Of a stretch of 64,000 bases of DNA, positions 35,190 through 47,123 are shown in pieces. The first letter of the stretch is position 1; each line of letters starts with the position of its first letter. Made by a program: the position numbers and the translations under genes. The notes under the pieces are model-generated. The model did not search any database. It was not told the origin of the DNA and saw only the letters and a program-made list of their open reading frames with translations. This stretch comes from Deroplatys truncata (Eukaryota; Arthropoda; Insecta; Mantodea; Mantidae): NCBI GenBank assembly GCA_030765065.1, contig CM060988.1, positions 173,889,065-173,953,064 of the forward strand, in the 5' to 3' direction.

Positions 35190-36862
35190 AAAAATCTGAT
35201 ATCTTTCATTCACGTGACTTTCTCTACCCTCTAATGTTTATTAGTGAGTGTACAAAATTATTTTTAGGAAAGTTTAATTTCCTATCTACTTCAGATAAAC
35301 CTTTCCGGAAACAGCTGCGTTACACATTTCGTTATAGATACAAAGGGAACATCGATAGTCAAATGTTTAAGAACTGGACGCTATTCGCTAGCCTTACAAT
35401 TCCATACTGTTTCCATGACAGCGAGAAATAAATGAACATCAACAAGACTTTAAAAAGAATGTCAAGGTATTGAACAATTCGAACCATTAATAATAAATGT
35501 CTCGGAAATGGCTGATACAACAAAAAAGGTTATTGGAAATAAATTATGTATTTTAAAGGGATCTACATCTTCTGTGTAGTATGTTTTCGTCTATCGCTTA
35601 ACGTTTACCAGTTATACAAATTATACAAAATTCCTTTCGAGTGAACTGGACTTCAAAGGCTATACACAGAAAATTCAAGATATACATTGTATCTGTTACG
35701 TAAATATCTTTAAAATGTGGTATTTTAATCAAAATCGTTAGTTCTTTTTACTTTCTCTACTACGTATAGTAAGTAGGGGAAGTATTGTATTCCACCCAAA
35801 ATTTCGATACCGAGATTTCACCGGAAATACATGTTTTGAGACTCACTGAATCCAAAAAAAAGCATTTTTGGAAACATGTCCGTGTGTGTGTCTGTCTGTG
35901 TGTCTGTGAACAGCATAACTCAAAAACGAAGAGTCGGATAAACACCAAACTTGGTATTTAGGTTCAGTATCTTTCAGAGATGCGACACGAAGGTTTTCAA
36001 GAAAATCCCCCCACCCCAGACTACCCTTTACATGGAACATTTTTCGAAAATTTTAATTTTCTCAAAAACGGCTCTAACGATTTTGATTAAAATATCATAT
36101 GTTTAAGATATTGTCATGACAAATAAAATCTATATCTCGAATTTTCTGGGAATGTCTCCAAAAGTATTCTTCATTATGAACGACTTTTTCATAACTGGTA
36201 AACCATAAGAGATAGACAAAATTTTACTACACGAAAAATGTAGATCGTGTTAAAATACACAATTTATGTCATATACATTTCTTTTGTTGAGTGAACCGTT
36301 TGCGAGATATTGCTTGTTATTCCCTTAATTTTCCAATACTTATACTTTTTCTCAAATTCGTTATTCATTTTTTTTATGTCCTGGACATGCAAAGAGAATG
36401 GAATGCGCCACACAACAACCAGCGTTAAAATATTTGACTATCGCTTAAAACCTACCATATTCCCCTGCATCTACAAGAAAATTATCAATAAGATTGACAT
36501 CTCGATATCTCCATTAACATGAAGCATATGGAGAATAAGCGTTTGTAAAAATAGTTTGTACAAGAGTAGAGAAAGTCATGTGAGTGTAACACATCAGAAT
36601 TTTTTTTATAAAATCACAAATTTTCGATGTAGGGCAGCTTGGGCTGGGGGGGGTTCTTGAAAATTTTCGTATCGCATCGTTGGAAGGCACTGAACTTAAA
36701 TACCAAGTTTAGTATTTATCAAAAATTCATTTTTGAGTTATGCTAAAAATCCTTTCCTTTTACTCAAGCAGCCTCAAAACATGTATTTCGGATGAAATAT
36801 CGATATAGAATTTTTGGGTGGAATGGATACTTCCTCTAACTGAAAGGTACTTGATAGAGAAA
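35190..36862 (+). repeat. Family B copy, split by family A
   Basis: It opens at tatctttcattcacgtgacttt and runs to ttagttcttttt at 35,749. It resumes at 36,600 (tataaaatcacaaattttcg) and ends at gatagagaaagta near 36,862. It shares the interruption point with the B copy at 15,645. Confidence 0.7.
35750..36599 (-). mobile_element. Family A repeat, copy A4
   Basis: Full-length inverted copy in a T run of family B. It has a short TG tract at 35,882-35,905 and keeps both typical ends (actttctctactacg ... aacacatcagaa). It lies within the intron, antisense relative to A5 and A6. Confidence 0.8.
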
Positions 36863-37340
36863 GTATCGCAGCACAATTAAAAGGTTTAACAGTACACAAA
36901 CCTGTCTTCCTTATCTTGCAACACGATCACATATGCACCTACTGTTTCTCATGGTAACCGGTTTACGTACTTGAATATTAACAACGGAAATTAGTATAGT
37001 TTCCATCCTTTCAAGATTTGTGCAAAAAATGTATTGAAATTTACTTTATTTAACATTAAAACATTATGTTACACCCAATTAGAATCCCTTTAGGGTAAAG
37101 CAATTAAGGGACAAACATTAAAGTTGCTAATTTATACAAATTTCAAAATTTATACAAATTAGCTAAAATTGTATACATAAGTATATGTATACATAAGTTA
37201 CCAGAAAATGAGATGCCCCTAAAATACCGTGCAACCTATTTTCCAACTGCGACCTAAGGTATATTATACCCAAATTTCATGAAAATCTGTGTGACCAGTT
37301 TTTGCGTGAAGTACACTCAGAACAAACAAAATTTAAAAAA

Positions 37341-38137
37341 TCTGATGTTTTACACTCACATGACTTTCTCTACTCTTGTAAGACTATTTTTACAAACGCT
37401 TATTCTCCATATGCTTCATGTTAATCGAGATGTTTATCTTAATGCTAATTTTCTTGTGGATGCAAGGGGAATTGGTAGGCTTTAAGCGATAGTCAAATAT
37501 TTTAAGAGCTGGTTGCTATGTGGAGTAAAAATGAATAACGAATTTCCATTTGAGAAAAAGTATAAGTATTGGAAAATTTAAGGGAATAACAAGCAATATC
37601 TCGAAAATGGTTCACTCAAAAAAAAAAAGATTTAAGTTTTGTATTTTAACGTGATCTACATTTTTTGCGTAGTAAATTTTGTCTATCCCTTATGGTTTAC
37701 CAGTTATGCAAAAGTTGTTCACAATGAAGAATACTTTTGGAGACATTCCCAGAAAATTCGAGATATACATTTCATTTGTCATGAAAATATCTTAAACATA
37801 TGATATTTTAATCAAAATTGTTACAGGCATTTTTGGAAAAATTAAAATTTTCGAAAAATGTTCCATGTAAAGGGTAATCTGGGGTGGGGGGATTTGCTTA
37901 AAAACCTTGATGTCGCATCTCTGGAAGATACTGAACCTAAATACCAAGTTTGGTGTTTATTCGACTGTTCGTTTCTGAGTTATGCTGTTCACAGACAAAC
38001 ACACACGCACATGTTTCCAAAAATGCTTTTTTTGGATTCAGGGGGTCTCAAAACCTGTATTTCCGGTGAAATCTTGGTATCGAATTTTTGGGTGGAATAC
38101 AACACTTCTCCTACTTACTATACGTAGTAGAGAAAAT
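37341..38137 (+). mobile_element. Family A repeat, copy A5
   Basis: It runs from tctgatgttttacactcac after an A run to acgtagtagagaaaat before another A run. The CA tract is short (38,000-38,010). The middle is slightly deleted relative to A6. Confidence 0.8.
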
Positions 38138-38417
38138 AAAAAATTACCAGAAAAATTCGATTATACATTTTACTTAATCTACTATTTACCTATAGTATGT
38201 ACAGAAAGTACTGCATTCCAAACAAAATTTCTAGAGTTTATAAAAAATACACGTTTCAGGTATTATGCTAATTGTACATAAAATAATTTTATAATACGGC
38301 ACACAAAAACAGGTAGGCAAATCAGTGTAATTAAAAAAGATAAATAGATCTATTGTGTTACATTCACACGACTATCTCTACACACTTTTTAAACGAACTA
38401 TTCTTACTAAAGCTTAT

Positions 38418-39595
38418 TTTTACTTTCTCTACTACGTGTAGTATGTAGGGGAAGTATTGTATTCCACCCAGAAATTCGATGTTGAAATTTCACCGAAAAT
38501 TCATAAATGTTTTGAGGCTCCTTCAACCTCCAAAAAGCGCATACCAAACTTCGTATTTAAATTCAGTATCTTCCAAAGATGCGACACGAAGATTTTCAAG
38601 AAAATCCCCACATCGCAACAACCCTTTACATGGAAACATTTTCGATATTTTGGATTTCCTCAAAAGTGGCTCTAACGATTTTGATTAAAATTCCCCACAT
38701 TTAAGGTATTTGTATGGGAAATAAATTGTATACCTTGAATTTTCTGTGAAGTCCTCCTCATTCATAAGGAATTTTGTGTAATCTTGTATAACTGATAAAC
38801 GTTGAAATGGCGGAAAAATAAGACGTACTACACAAAAAATCTGATGTGTTACACCCACATGACTTTCTCTACTCTTTACAAACTATTTTTACAAACGCTT
38901 ATTCTCCAACTACTTCATGTTAATCGAGATAAACATTTGCAGAGTCTATCTTATTGCTAATTTCCTTGTAGATGTAAGGGGAATATATATTTACAAGGGC
39001 AATTTGGAAATACGTAGCCTTTAAGCACATACATATCTCTTAATAGCTGGTTGCTAGGTGCAGCACCATTCCCTTTCCCAGAGATTAATACTCTTTGCAT
39101 ATCCAAGACAAAAAAAAATGAATAACGAATTCCCATTTGAGAAAATAAGTATTGAACAATTTAAGGGAATAACAAGCAATATCTCGAAAACGGTTCACTC
39201 AAAAAAAAAATGTATATGACATAAATTGTGTATTTTAACGCGATCTACATTTTTTGTGTAGTAAAAGTTTGTCTATCTCTTATGGTTTACCAGTTATGCA
39301 AAAGTCGTTCACAATGAAGAATACTTTTGGAGACATTCTCAGAAAATTCGAGATATACATTTCATTTGTCATGACAATATCTTAAACATACGATATTTTA
39401 ATCAAAATCGTTAGAGCCATTTTTGAGAAAATTAAAATTTTCGAAAAATGTTCCATGTAAAGGGTAGTCTGGGGTGGGGGGGATTTTCTTGAAAGCTTCG
39501 TGTCGCATCTCTGGAAGATACTGAACCTAAATACCAAGTTTGGTGTTTATCCGATTGTTCGTTTCTGAGTTATGCTGTTCACAGACACACACACT

Positions 39596-39635
<40 letters not shown>

Positions 39636-40135
39636 CGGATATGTTTCCAAAAATGCTTTTTTCGGTTTCAGGGGTCTCAAAACATGTATTTCCGGTGAAA
39701 TCTCGGTATCGAATTTTTGGGTGGAATACAATACTTCCCCTACTTACTGTACGTAGTTGAGAAAGTAAAAATATAGGTATACCTCGAGTTTTCGGAAGTA
39801 AATGAAGTTCATCTTCATTCGGAAGGAATTTTGAAAAATAAGACGTACTACACAAAAAGTTTAGATCTCTTTATAGCACAAAATTTATTTAAAATGACCT
39901 TTTTTGTGACATCAGCCATTTCCAAAATATCCTTTATTATTAGTTTGAATTTTACATTTCGTTTGCCATTCAGCTGTTCCTTGCGATATCGTGGAAAAGA
40001 GGCCGGTATATAGCCTCACTCACTGAACATGATTCGGCTTCCTCTATCCCCTTGTATCTACAACGAGATGTGTAATGAATCTATTTCTTCAAAAGTTTAT
40101 TCTCGATTATCATGAAGTGGATAGAATAAAAATCT
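38418..40135 (-). repeat. Family B copy, split by family A6
   Basis: Inverted B copy from actttctctactacgtgtag to aagtggatagaataaaaatc, interrupted at 38,840. A 26-bp stretch ending tactacacaaaaa is present on both sides (38,814-38,839 and 39,832-39,857). This is longer than a target duplication and suggests a small rearrangement at the right junction (39,767-39,857). Confidence 0.6.
38840..39766 (+). mobile_element. Family A repeat, copy A6
   Basis: Long copy (927 bp) from tctgatgtgttacacccac to acgtagttgagaaagt, with an expanded (CA)n tract at 39,587-39,637. An extra segment (tatatatttacaagggcaat) near 38,985 is shared with copies A7 and A9, defining a subfamily. Confidence 0.8.
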
Positions 40136-40915
40136 GTGATACATTCACGTGACTTTCTCTACCCTCTATCATTTATTTGTGGTTATACAAACTAGTCTTA
40201 CAGAAGCTTACTTTTCTATCTACGTCATTTTAATCCAAATGATTTTTTGCAGAAATAGCTACAGTACCATTTGGTTATAGATACAAAAAGAAACAGCGAT
40301 AGTCAAATGTGTAAGAACTGGACGCTATATACTGGCCTTAGAATTCCATACTGTTTTAATGGAGTCGCGAAAACAACTGAACCATTAATAACGGATATCT
40401 CGGAAATGGCGGATGCCACAAAAACAGTAATATGAAATAAATTGTGTATTTCAAAGAGATCCACATTTCTTGTATAGCATGTTTTCGTCTATTGCTAAAC
40501 ATTTACCTGTTTTACAATATTATACAAAATTCCTTCCGAATGAAGATGATTTCTAAGCTTATTCCCGAAAAATTCAAGATACACATTTTATTTGTCATGT
40601 AAATATCTTTAATATACGGTATTTCAATCAAAATAGTTATAGCCATTTTTTATAAAATCAAACATTTCGAAAAATCTTCCATGTAAAACGTAATTTGAAA
40701 CATAGTGAACTTAGTATTTAAGTTTGGTGTTTATGCTAATTTTCTTTTTTGAGTTATGCTGTTCACAGACGTACACACATTGTACTTTTTTCTAAAAGTG
40801 CTTTTCTTTTATTCAGGGGGCCTCAAAACATGTATTTACGGTGAAATCTCGGTACTGAAATTTTGGGTGGAATGCAATACCTCCTCTACCTACTATGTAC
40901 GTGGTAGAGAAAGCA
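40135..40915 (+). repeat. Family B copy
   Basis: Near-complete B copy from tctgtgatacattcacgtg to gtacgtggtagagaaag. The segment order is the same as at 59,868. It ends about 220 bp downstream of the first exon of the cuticle-type gene, inside its intron. Confidence 0.65.
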
Positions 40916-41136
40916 GTAAGGTTTCGTAAGAATGGTTTTATAGAAACTACATAAAGTAAACGATAGTGGGTAGAAAAAGTCATATGAATGTAACCTTTTT
41001 TTAAATTCAGAAAACCTCAAAAATGCATATTTGCGGTGAAATAACTTGGTACAGCTAAGTGGAGGTAGTAAACTGGAGGTAATTAACAAAGTGTGCGCCT
41101 AGAGTTGAAGGTGCTCATAATAAGGCTTGTACTTAC

Positions 41137-41151
41137 CAGAAGAAGTTTCAT
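41137..41151 (-). CDS. Cuticle-type gene exon 1 coding part (MKLLL)
   Basis: ATG at 41,151-41,149 opens MKLLL and is followed at once by the donor gtaagtacaag. Joined in phase 0 to the exon at 35,014 it gives MKLLLICAAVALVVRAE, a textbook signal peptide with n-region Lys, a hydrophobic core and a small residue at -1. The context before ATG (cagcaagc) is acceptable. A TATA box lies 56 bp upstream of the ATG. That a signal peptide and both splice sites agree makes the join convincing, although no transcript was examined. Confidence 0.75.
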
Positions 41152-41206
41152 GCTTGCTGTGAATGCACACAGGAATGAATGTTGATGTTCCATATCGCAT
41201 CTAGAG

Positions 41207-41214
41207 TTTATATA
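41207..41214 (-). promoter_or_regulatory. TATA box of the cuticle-type gene
   Basis: TATATAAA on the minus strand. A start about 30 bp downstream would fall near 41,184 (gaacatcaac), giving a 5' UTR of about 33 nt. Upstream sequence to about 41,450 is free of recognised repeats and is likely the proximal promoter. Confidence 0.65.
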
Positions 41215-41529
41215 GCAAGCCTCGCCCATACCGATGATGGAACTGGAGAGAGGTACATCACAAGGTACTTTCACTGAGCTATCCGACCTGTTGGACCCAA
41301 GATTACATCACCCCCAGGGGGCGGAAATTCTTGCCTTGCCGGAAAATACTCGATTCTTCTCAGGGATCAACTAGGTTTTCTCTAGCACTGAACTCTGGAC
41401 CCTGACCTTGCACTGATAGGTTTGCTTTTTAACACTTCTTTAGAACAGGATTCATTTGCAATACACACGCACTTGCCTTGACCCTGATATGCAAAATATT
41501 TGTTTAACGTGGATTACCATTTCATTAAA

Positions 41530-42715
41530 TAGTGCATTCACATGGCTTGCTCTACTCACTCTTCAACAAGCTATTCTTATAAAAGCTTATTCTTCTATCC
41601 AATTTACACATTTCGTTGTGGCTATAAGAAGGTTACAGTTATACAGGAGAGCCAAAAGACTATGAACCGGCTGCGCGGTGTTTTTTCTGTCCAACTTTAT
41701 GAAAGTGTGTTTAAGGACAGAATTATTAGTAGAGATTTGTGGTCCCCTCGGTCCCCCGACCTAACCCCCGCGATTTCTATCTCTCGGGTAACTTAAAACA
41801 AAGTGTACAAGACAAACCTACACACCCTGGAAGAATTAAAACAAAATATCCGCCAAGAAATTGCCAGCATTTCTCAACGTGAACTACGGTGAGTGATGGA
41901 TAGTTTCCTAAAGAGGTGCCAAAAATGTATGGCCAGCTTCAGCATCTCCTTTCATAAAGTTGGTAAGTAAAGCCTTTAAAAGCAGTTTTTAAAATGATAG
42001 CGGCAGACGGCAACGAGCGCCGAGGACGCGGACAGCAAAAACACCACGCAGCCGGTTCGCAGTTTTTTGGCTCGCCCTGTAGTAGCATAAAGCGATAGTT
42101 AAGGGTTGCTATGAGATGGGTTTGAAATCCCATGCTCTTTGCATGACCACGAGAAAAAACGAATAGGGACTTACCATTTGAAAATTGAAACCAATAAACA
42201 AAGAATACCTCGGAAATGTTTGAAGCAAAAACAATATTATTTGATATAAATTGTGTGCTTTAACAAGGTGTACTTACTTACCTTGTGTGTGTAATGCAAT
42301 TTTATCTATCTCTTATGGCTTACCAGGTGTACAAAAGCCATTTAGGATGTAGAAGAATTTACAGTATATTCCTAGAGAATTCAACATACACATTTTATTT
42401 GTGATGCAAATACTTAAACATATGGTATTTAATCAAAATCGCAACAGCCAGTGTTTTGAAAAAATAAACACTAACGAATCATTTTCCATGAAAAGGGTAG
42501 TTTGAGCTGGGAGGATTTTGTTGAAATTATACGTGTTGCATTCTTGAAAGATGAACTTAAATATCATGTGATATTTAGTTCAAAATGCTGTTCAGTGACA
42601 CAAACACACGCGCGCGCGTGGACCCTTTTCTATAAATGCTTTTTATGGATTCAGGGAGCTTCGAAATATGTAATACCGGTGAAATCTCGACATCGACTTT
42701 CTGGGTGAAATGCAG
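41530..42715 (+). repeat. Family A/B-related copy split by a mariner MITE
   Basis: It opens attcacatggcttgctctac and shows B words to 41,640. After the MITE it resumes at 42,080 (gcataaagcgatagttaag) and runs to the 3' section (ccggtgaaatctcgacatcg), where a SINE begins at 42,716. A CG-rich variant tract (cacacgcgcgcgcg) replaces the CA tract. Confidence 0.6.
41644..42079 (+). mobile_element. Deleted mariner-like element with ~50-bp TIRs
   Basis: A 436-bp element has TA on both sides. The ends are caggagagccaaaagac and, inverted, cagggcgagccaaaaaac, followed on both sides by gaaccggctgcg and gtgtttttnctgtcc. Inside, WSPRSPDLTP (third catalytic region) and, in another frame, LKQSV...THPGRIKT with a C-terminal KRCQKCMASF-like piece are the only transposase remains. 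Confidence 0.85.
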
Positions 42716-43175
42716 GGGGGCACCTCGTGCACTGCAACCATTTTGATCTTTTGTGGCCACACCCTCCGGGAGGAAAGGATGAGGTGAAGGAGCCGGGGGA
42801 GGTGCCAGGTCTACAGAGAAGACTCTGACATTTCCAGTTTGAATACCCGCGCACCATTGACGAGGAACCCCAAGAGAGCGACGGGCGGGACAGCTCATTT
42901 TGGCGTTCACGGGGAGAAATTTTTCCAACGCGCATGCATCCACGTCGTCTGCCCGAAACCGCCAGCACCGCAGGACCTGAAAGCACGCCTGAAACGTGAA
43001 ATGGAGATGAAATGGGGGAAAGGATAAATCGTGGTAGAATACACCACCCTGGCGTTCACCTTGAAGACCAGGGGAAAACTCGAAAAACCCGTGGTTGGCG
43101 GTCACCGGGAATCTAACCCGGGATCTCCCGAATGCGAGCCACAGATGTTGCCGCTTGAGCTATCCCGTTCGGTTA
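42716..43175 (-). mobile_element. tRNA-derived SINE, family 2, copy 1
   Basis: GC-rich inverted element of about 460 bp. The tRNA head is on the minus strand at 43,170-43,090: gggatagctcaagcggcaac (A-box), then atcccgggttagattcccgg (B-box). The body shares words with 49,675-50,040: ggagaaattttccaacgcg, gccagcaccgcaggacctga and tcatctccatttc on the complement. The tail is undefined. Open frames within both strands are by-products of its GC content. Confidence 0.75.
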
Positions 43176-44765
43176 AACAAATCGTAGACTCCACGACAAG
43201 CAGTAGAGTTAAGAGTTGTTTACCAGTGTACTACATCAGCTGTTGCCTATAACCAACGGTAATGTTTACGGTATTATTCTCTTTAGTAGTTTCATTTGTG
43301 TGTCTATTGTCAAATTGAAATGAACACCGAGATGCTTCTCGTCTACGAACCCGAAAGAGAGCAAGATAGGCTTGCCGGTCCTATAAACAACAGGCGTCAC
43401 CCAGCCCAAACCATGTTTCCAAGATTGGAGAGAAGTTTAAGAAACAAGTAGTTTACGTCCTAACAGAGATCCCCGTGGACGATGTACACTAAAGTTTGAG
43501 CTTTTTCCAAGAGCTCTACATCATCTAACCAAGAGTTGTACAAAATGTACAGTTGTTTTAAGCACGTTCAGTTGTTGATTCAAAGGCTATCTGTTTACTT
43601 AAAGTATTTCAGTTTTCTTTTACTTCTTTTGTGATCCGTACTGCCCACGTCCTCCTCCATATGTCAGAGATCCTAGCGTAAACAAACAGTTTCTGGACAT
43701 GGACTTATTAAGCAAATGTGGTCACATGGCGCCCATTTACTTATCACCCAGACTTGTAACATATACTATTTAATTACGTAGGTCACGTTTAAACCAGAGA
43801 GAGATATCGATTGGAATGGTCAAAAAGTTGAGTCCTTAGCTTCTGCCATGCATAGATTTGTAGTAAAAAAAAATAAAAAAAAATGCGTGAGACAAAATAA
43901 AATTATTTTCATGAAACATTCCTTTGATCAGGGAGGGCTTTTTATTTATTTATTTATTTATTTATTGCTAGCAGGTATTTACAGCAAAAACTGCAATGTA
44001 TGAATTCTGGCATCACCCCTGAAGGAGAAAAATCTCGTGGATCACAAGGAAGTTTCAATTCGGGGAATATAAATGTCATCCTTTAATATGTTTAAATAGA
44101 GCTGTTTCCTTAAGTTATGACAAAATAAAGACGCTCATTTTCATTTTATTTATTTTCAATAAAAACTTAGATAAGCGTTTGAAATATGTTATATATGATT
44201 GTTATAAGATACTGTGTCAATTTGGATTTTACCTTAAGTGGGTAATTAATAAACATCTAAGTTAAAAACATTATTTATTCTACTGTTTCTATTGTCTTCA
44301 TGATTTTATTAAGCACCACCAACAAACTTAATTCCATTCCTATAACACTAATTCGTAGCTACTTCTGAGACAGAGCGCGCATCCTACTCTGCGGCGGACT
44401 TGACCTTACCCACCAAGTGTGATTTTCCCACCCATCTGCAAGGGAAATGACACTATTGCATATCAAAGACTTTTCTCTACAAATCTAATGTTCATAAACT
44501 TTTTCAGTGTAGTGACTGAGATCTACGATGGTAGGGAAAATAAAAACCGAATTATCCTTTAAAGTTAACTTGGAAATACCATTATAATAATTATCCTTTT
44601 GTTGCAAATTTAAAAATGTAACTTCTAATACTAATTTGATTTCAAAACTGCAGAAACAGTTTTCATCCTTTTTTAAAGGAAAGTTTTAAATATTAAGCAC
44701 ACAAAATTTCAAAATAAGAGGGAAAGAAAAAAATACATAAAAAATCGAAGTTATGTGTAATCTCT
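43176..44765. other. No gene recognised
   Basis: Anonymous. A (TTTA)n tract at 43,941-43,970 followed by a stretch ending ...catcacccctgaaggag resembles the 3' end of a minus-strand non-LTR element, as at 24,031 and 11,200, but no coding remnant was found. Confidence 0.4.
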
Positions 44766-44769
44766 TAAG

Positions 44770-45190
44770 TCTACCGAGCGAAATGGCTCCGCGGTAACGC
44801 GTGAGGATAACATTTGGGAGGTCCCGGGTTCGATTCTTGTTGGGCTTGCCACTCACCTTTTTCGCGGTTTTCCCTAGTTTATAGGTGAATGCTGGATTGT
44901 ACAATGCCGCGAATTTTTCTTCCACCCATTTCCTATCGTTTCATTTCCTTATGCTTATGGGTCGAAGGATCAGGCGAGAGGATGGCGGGCGAGACGTATA
45001 GTGGCGGAGTTTGCTTTGTAGTACTGTCTGTGCTGGCTTTCGGTGTGATGGGCCCTCAGAGAGGTCTCTTCGTAGGGAGACGTGGGCCTCTTGAGTGTCC
45101 CGCCGGCGTCAGGATGTAATATCTGAAGACGTTAGGGAACCCTCTGCGTCCGAACCTTCCCTCTGTGTCCTTAGCTTCAACGCCTTCCTC
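44770..45190 (+). mobile_element. tRNA-derived SINE-like element
   Basis: The head reads ccgagcgaaatggctccgcg (A-box-like), then ggaggtcccgggttcgattc (B-box). A body follows with gcggttttccctagtttat, then tccacccatttcctatcg, similar in layout to family 2 SINEs at 49,135 and 49,675 but different downstream (ggatggcgggcgagacg). The 3' limit is uncertain. Confidence 0.65.
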
Positions 45191-45434
45191 CTGGACGTTT
45201 CATGACATGTATCCTTAACAAAGTGCAAAAAATACCTCACTTATCAATATAATTTATATCTTAAGGGGACACCGCAGTGTTAATGGTGATTTTCTGAAGT
45301 ATTAGAGTTAATGTTTTGCATAGGCATTACTAGCAATTAAATTAACATGTGGACAAAATTTCATTTCAATATGTAATTGTATTCTTGAGATATTAAATAA
45401 TTTATATAAATTAGTTTAGCTATAATAAAAAAAA

Positions 45435-46296
45435 TCTGATGTGTTACACTCACATGACTTTCCCTACTCTTGTACAAACTATTTTTACAAACGCTTATTC
45501 TCCATATACTTCATGTTAATCGAGATAAACATTTGCAGACTCTATCTTATTGCTAATTTTCTTGTAGATGTAAGGGGAATATATATTTACAAGGGCAATA
45601 TACAAATACAGTAGCCTTTAAGCATATACATATCTCTTAATAGCTGGTTGCTAGGTGCAGCACCATTCCCTTTGTCACAGATTAATACTCTTTGCATATC
45701 CAAGACAAAAAATGAATAACGAATTCCCATTTTAGAAAATTATTGAACATTTTTAGGGAATAACAAGCAATATCTCGAAAATGGTTCACTCAAGAAAAAA
45801 AATGTATATGAAATAAATTGTATATTTTAACGCGATCTACATTTTTTGTGTAGGAAAATTTTGTCTATCTCTTATGGTTTACCAGTTATGCAAAAGTCGT
45901 TCACAATGGAGAATACTTTTGGAGACATTCCCAGAAAATTCAAGATATACATTTTATTTATCATGAAAATATCTTAAACATATGATATTTTAATCAAACT
46001 CGTTACAGCCATTTTTGAGAAAATTAAAATTTTCGAAAAATGTTCCATGTAAAGGGTACTCTGGGTGGGGGGATTTTATTGAAAACCTTTGTGTCGCATC
46101 TCTGGAAGATACTGAACCTAAATACCAAGTTTGGTGTTTATCCGACTGTTCGTTTCTGAGTTATGCTGTTCACAGACACACACACACACGGACATGTTTC
46201 CAAAAATGCTTTTTTTTGGATTCAGGGGATCTCAAAACATGTATTTCCGGTGAAATCACAATACTTCCCCTACTTACTATACGTAGTAGAGAAAGT
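45435..46296 (+). mobile_element. Family A repeat, copy A7
   Basis: It runs from tctgatgtgttacactcac in an A run to acgtagtagagaaagt. It shares the tatatatttacaagggcaat insert with A6. A deletion removes the tcggtatcgaatttttgggt segment near 46,255. Confidence 0.8.
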
Positions 46297-46437
46297 AATA
46301 TATCTCTTCCGAGAGATATTGGACTAGAGGTGTCAGTTTTCACAATTGCATTTCTTAATACCTTTGTAACAAATTGCCAAATGGAAATTTTCATATAATG
46401 GATAATGTTCCTTTAAAAATATTTTATAGCGCAAAAT

Positions 46438-46439
<2 letters not shown>

Positions 46440-46470
<31 letters not shown>
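46440..46470. repeat. Poly-A tract
   Basis: About 31 consecutive A followed by taaaaaaa. It could be a retroposon tail or slippage. It lies in the TTAA-flanked element between A7 and A8. Confidence 0.9.
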
Positions 46471-46472
<2 letters not shown>

Positions 46473-47123
46473 AAAAAAATCCATTTTTATAGCATGTTGT
46501 TTCACACAGCATGTTATGTGTTTGCTTCATGTTTAATATATAAAAATTATTATAATGGATAGGGTTAGCTAAGCCTACCTCACGGGATGTATCTATATGG
46601 CCATCGGATGTACTTTTATGAGAATTCGTGATCGCTTATTTATTAAAACTGTGATAATTTAGTACATCCTTCGCCCACTCTTCACATCCTCTCCATTTTT
46701 AAGCTTCCCAGAATGAATCAAGGATGTAATAATCTGATGTGTTGCACTCACATGACTTTCTGTACTCTTGTACAAACTAATTTTACAAACGTTTATTCTC
46801 CACCTACTTCATGTTAACAGAGACATACATTTGCAGAACCTATCTTAATGCTAATTTTCTAGTAAAAGCAAGGGGAATATGGTAGGCTTTAAGCAATAGT
46901 CAAATATTTTAAGAGCTGGTTGCTATGTGGAGTATTCCATTCTCTTTGTATGTCCAGGACATTCATTTGAGAAAAAAGTACAAATATTGGAAAATTCAAA
47001 CAAATAACAAGGAATACTTCGTAAATGGTTCACTCAACAAAAAATATGTACATGTCATAAAATGTGTCTTTTAACGAGATCTAGGTTTTTTTTGTGTAGA
47101 AAATTTTGTCTGTCTCTTACGGT

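Larger units (their letters stand above)
35015..41136 (-). other. 6.1-kb intron of the cuticle-type gene
   Basis: The donor gtaagt lies at 41,136-41,131 and the acceptor ctttgtttgcag at 35,026-35,015 on the minus strand. The intron is phase 0 and is filled by family B copies (35,190-36,862; 38,418-40,135; 40,135-40,915) and family A copies (A4, A5, A6). Only 36,863-37,340 and the ends look unique. A long first intron after 4-6 codons of signal peptide is the common layout of insect cuticular protein genes. Confidence 0.75.

Noticed and set aside
42575..43105. 176-codon and overlapping frames
   Set aside because: They lie in a GC-rich SINE and cross into family A; long frames on both strands reflect composition.
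46333..46562. Poly-Lys / poly-Phe frames
   Set aside because: Translations of the poly-A tract.
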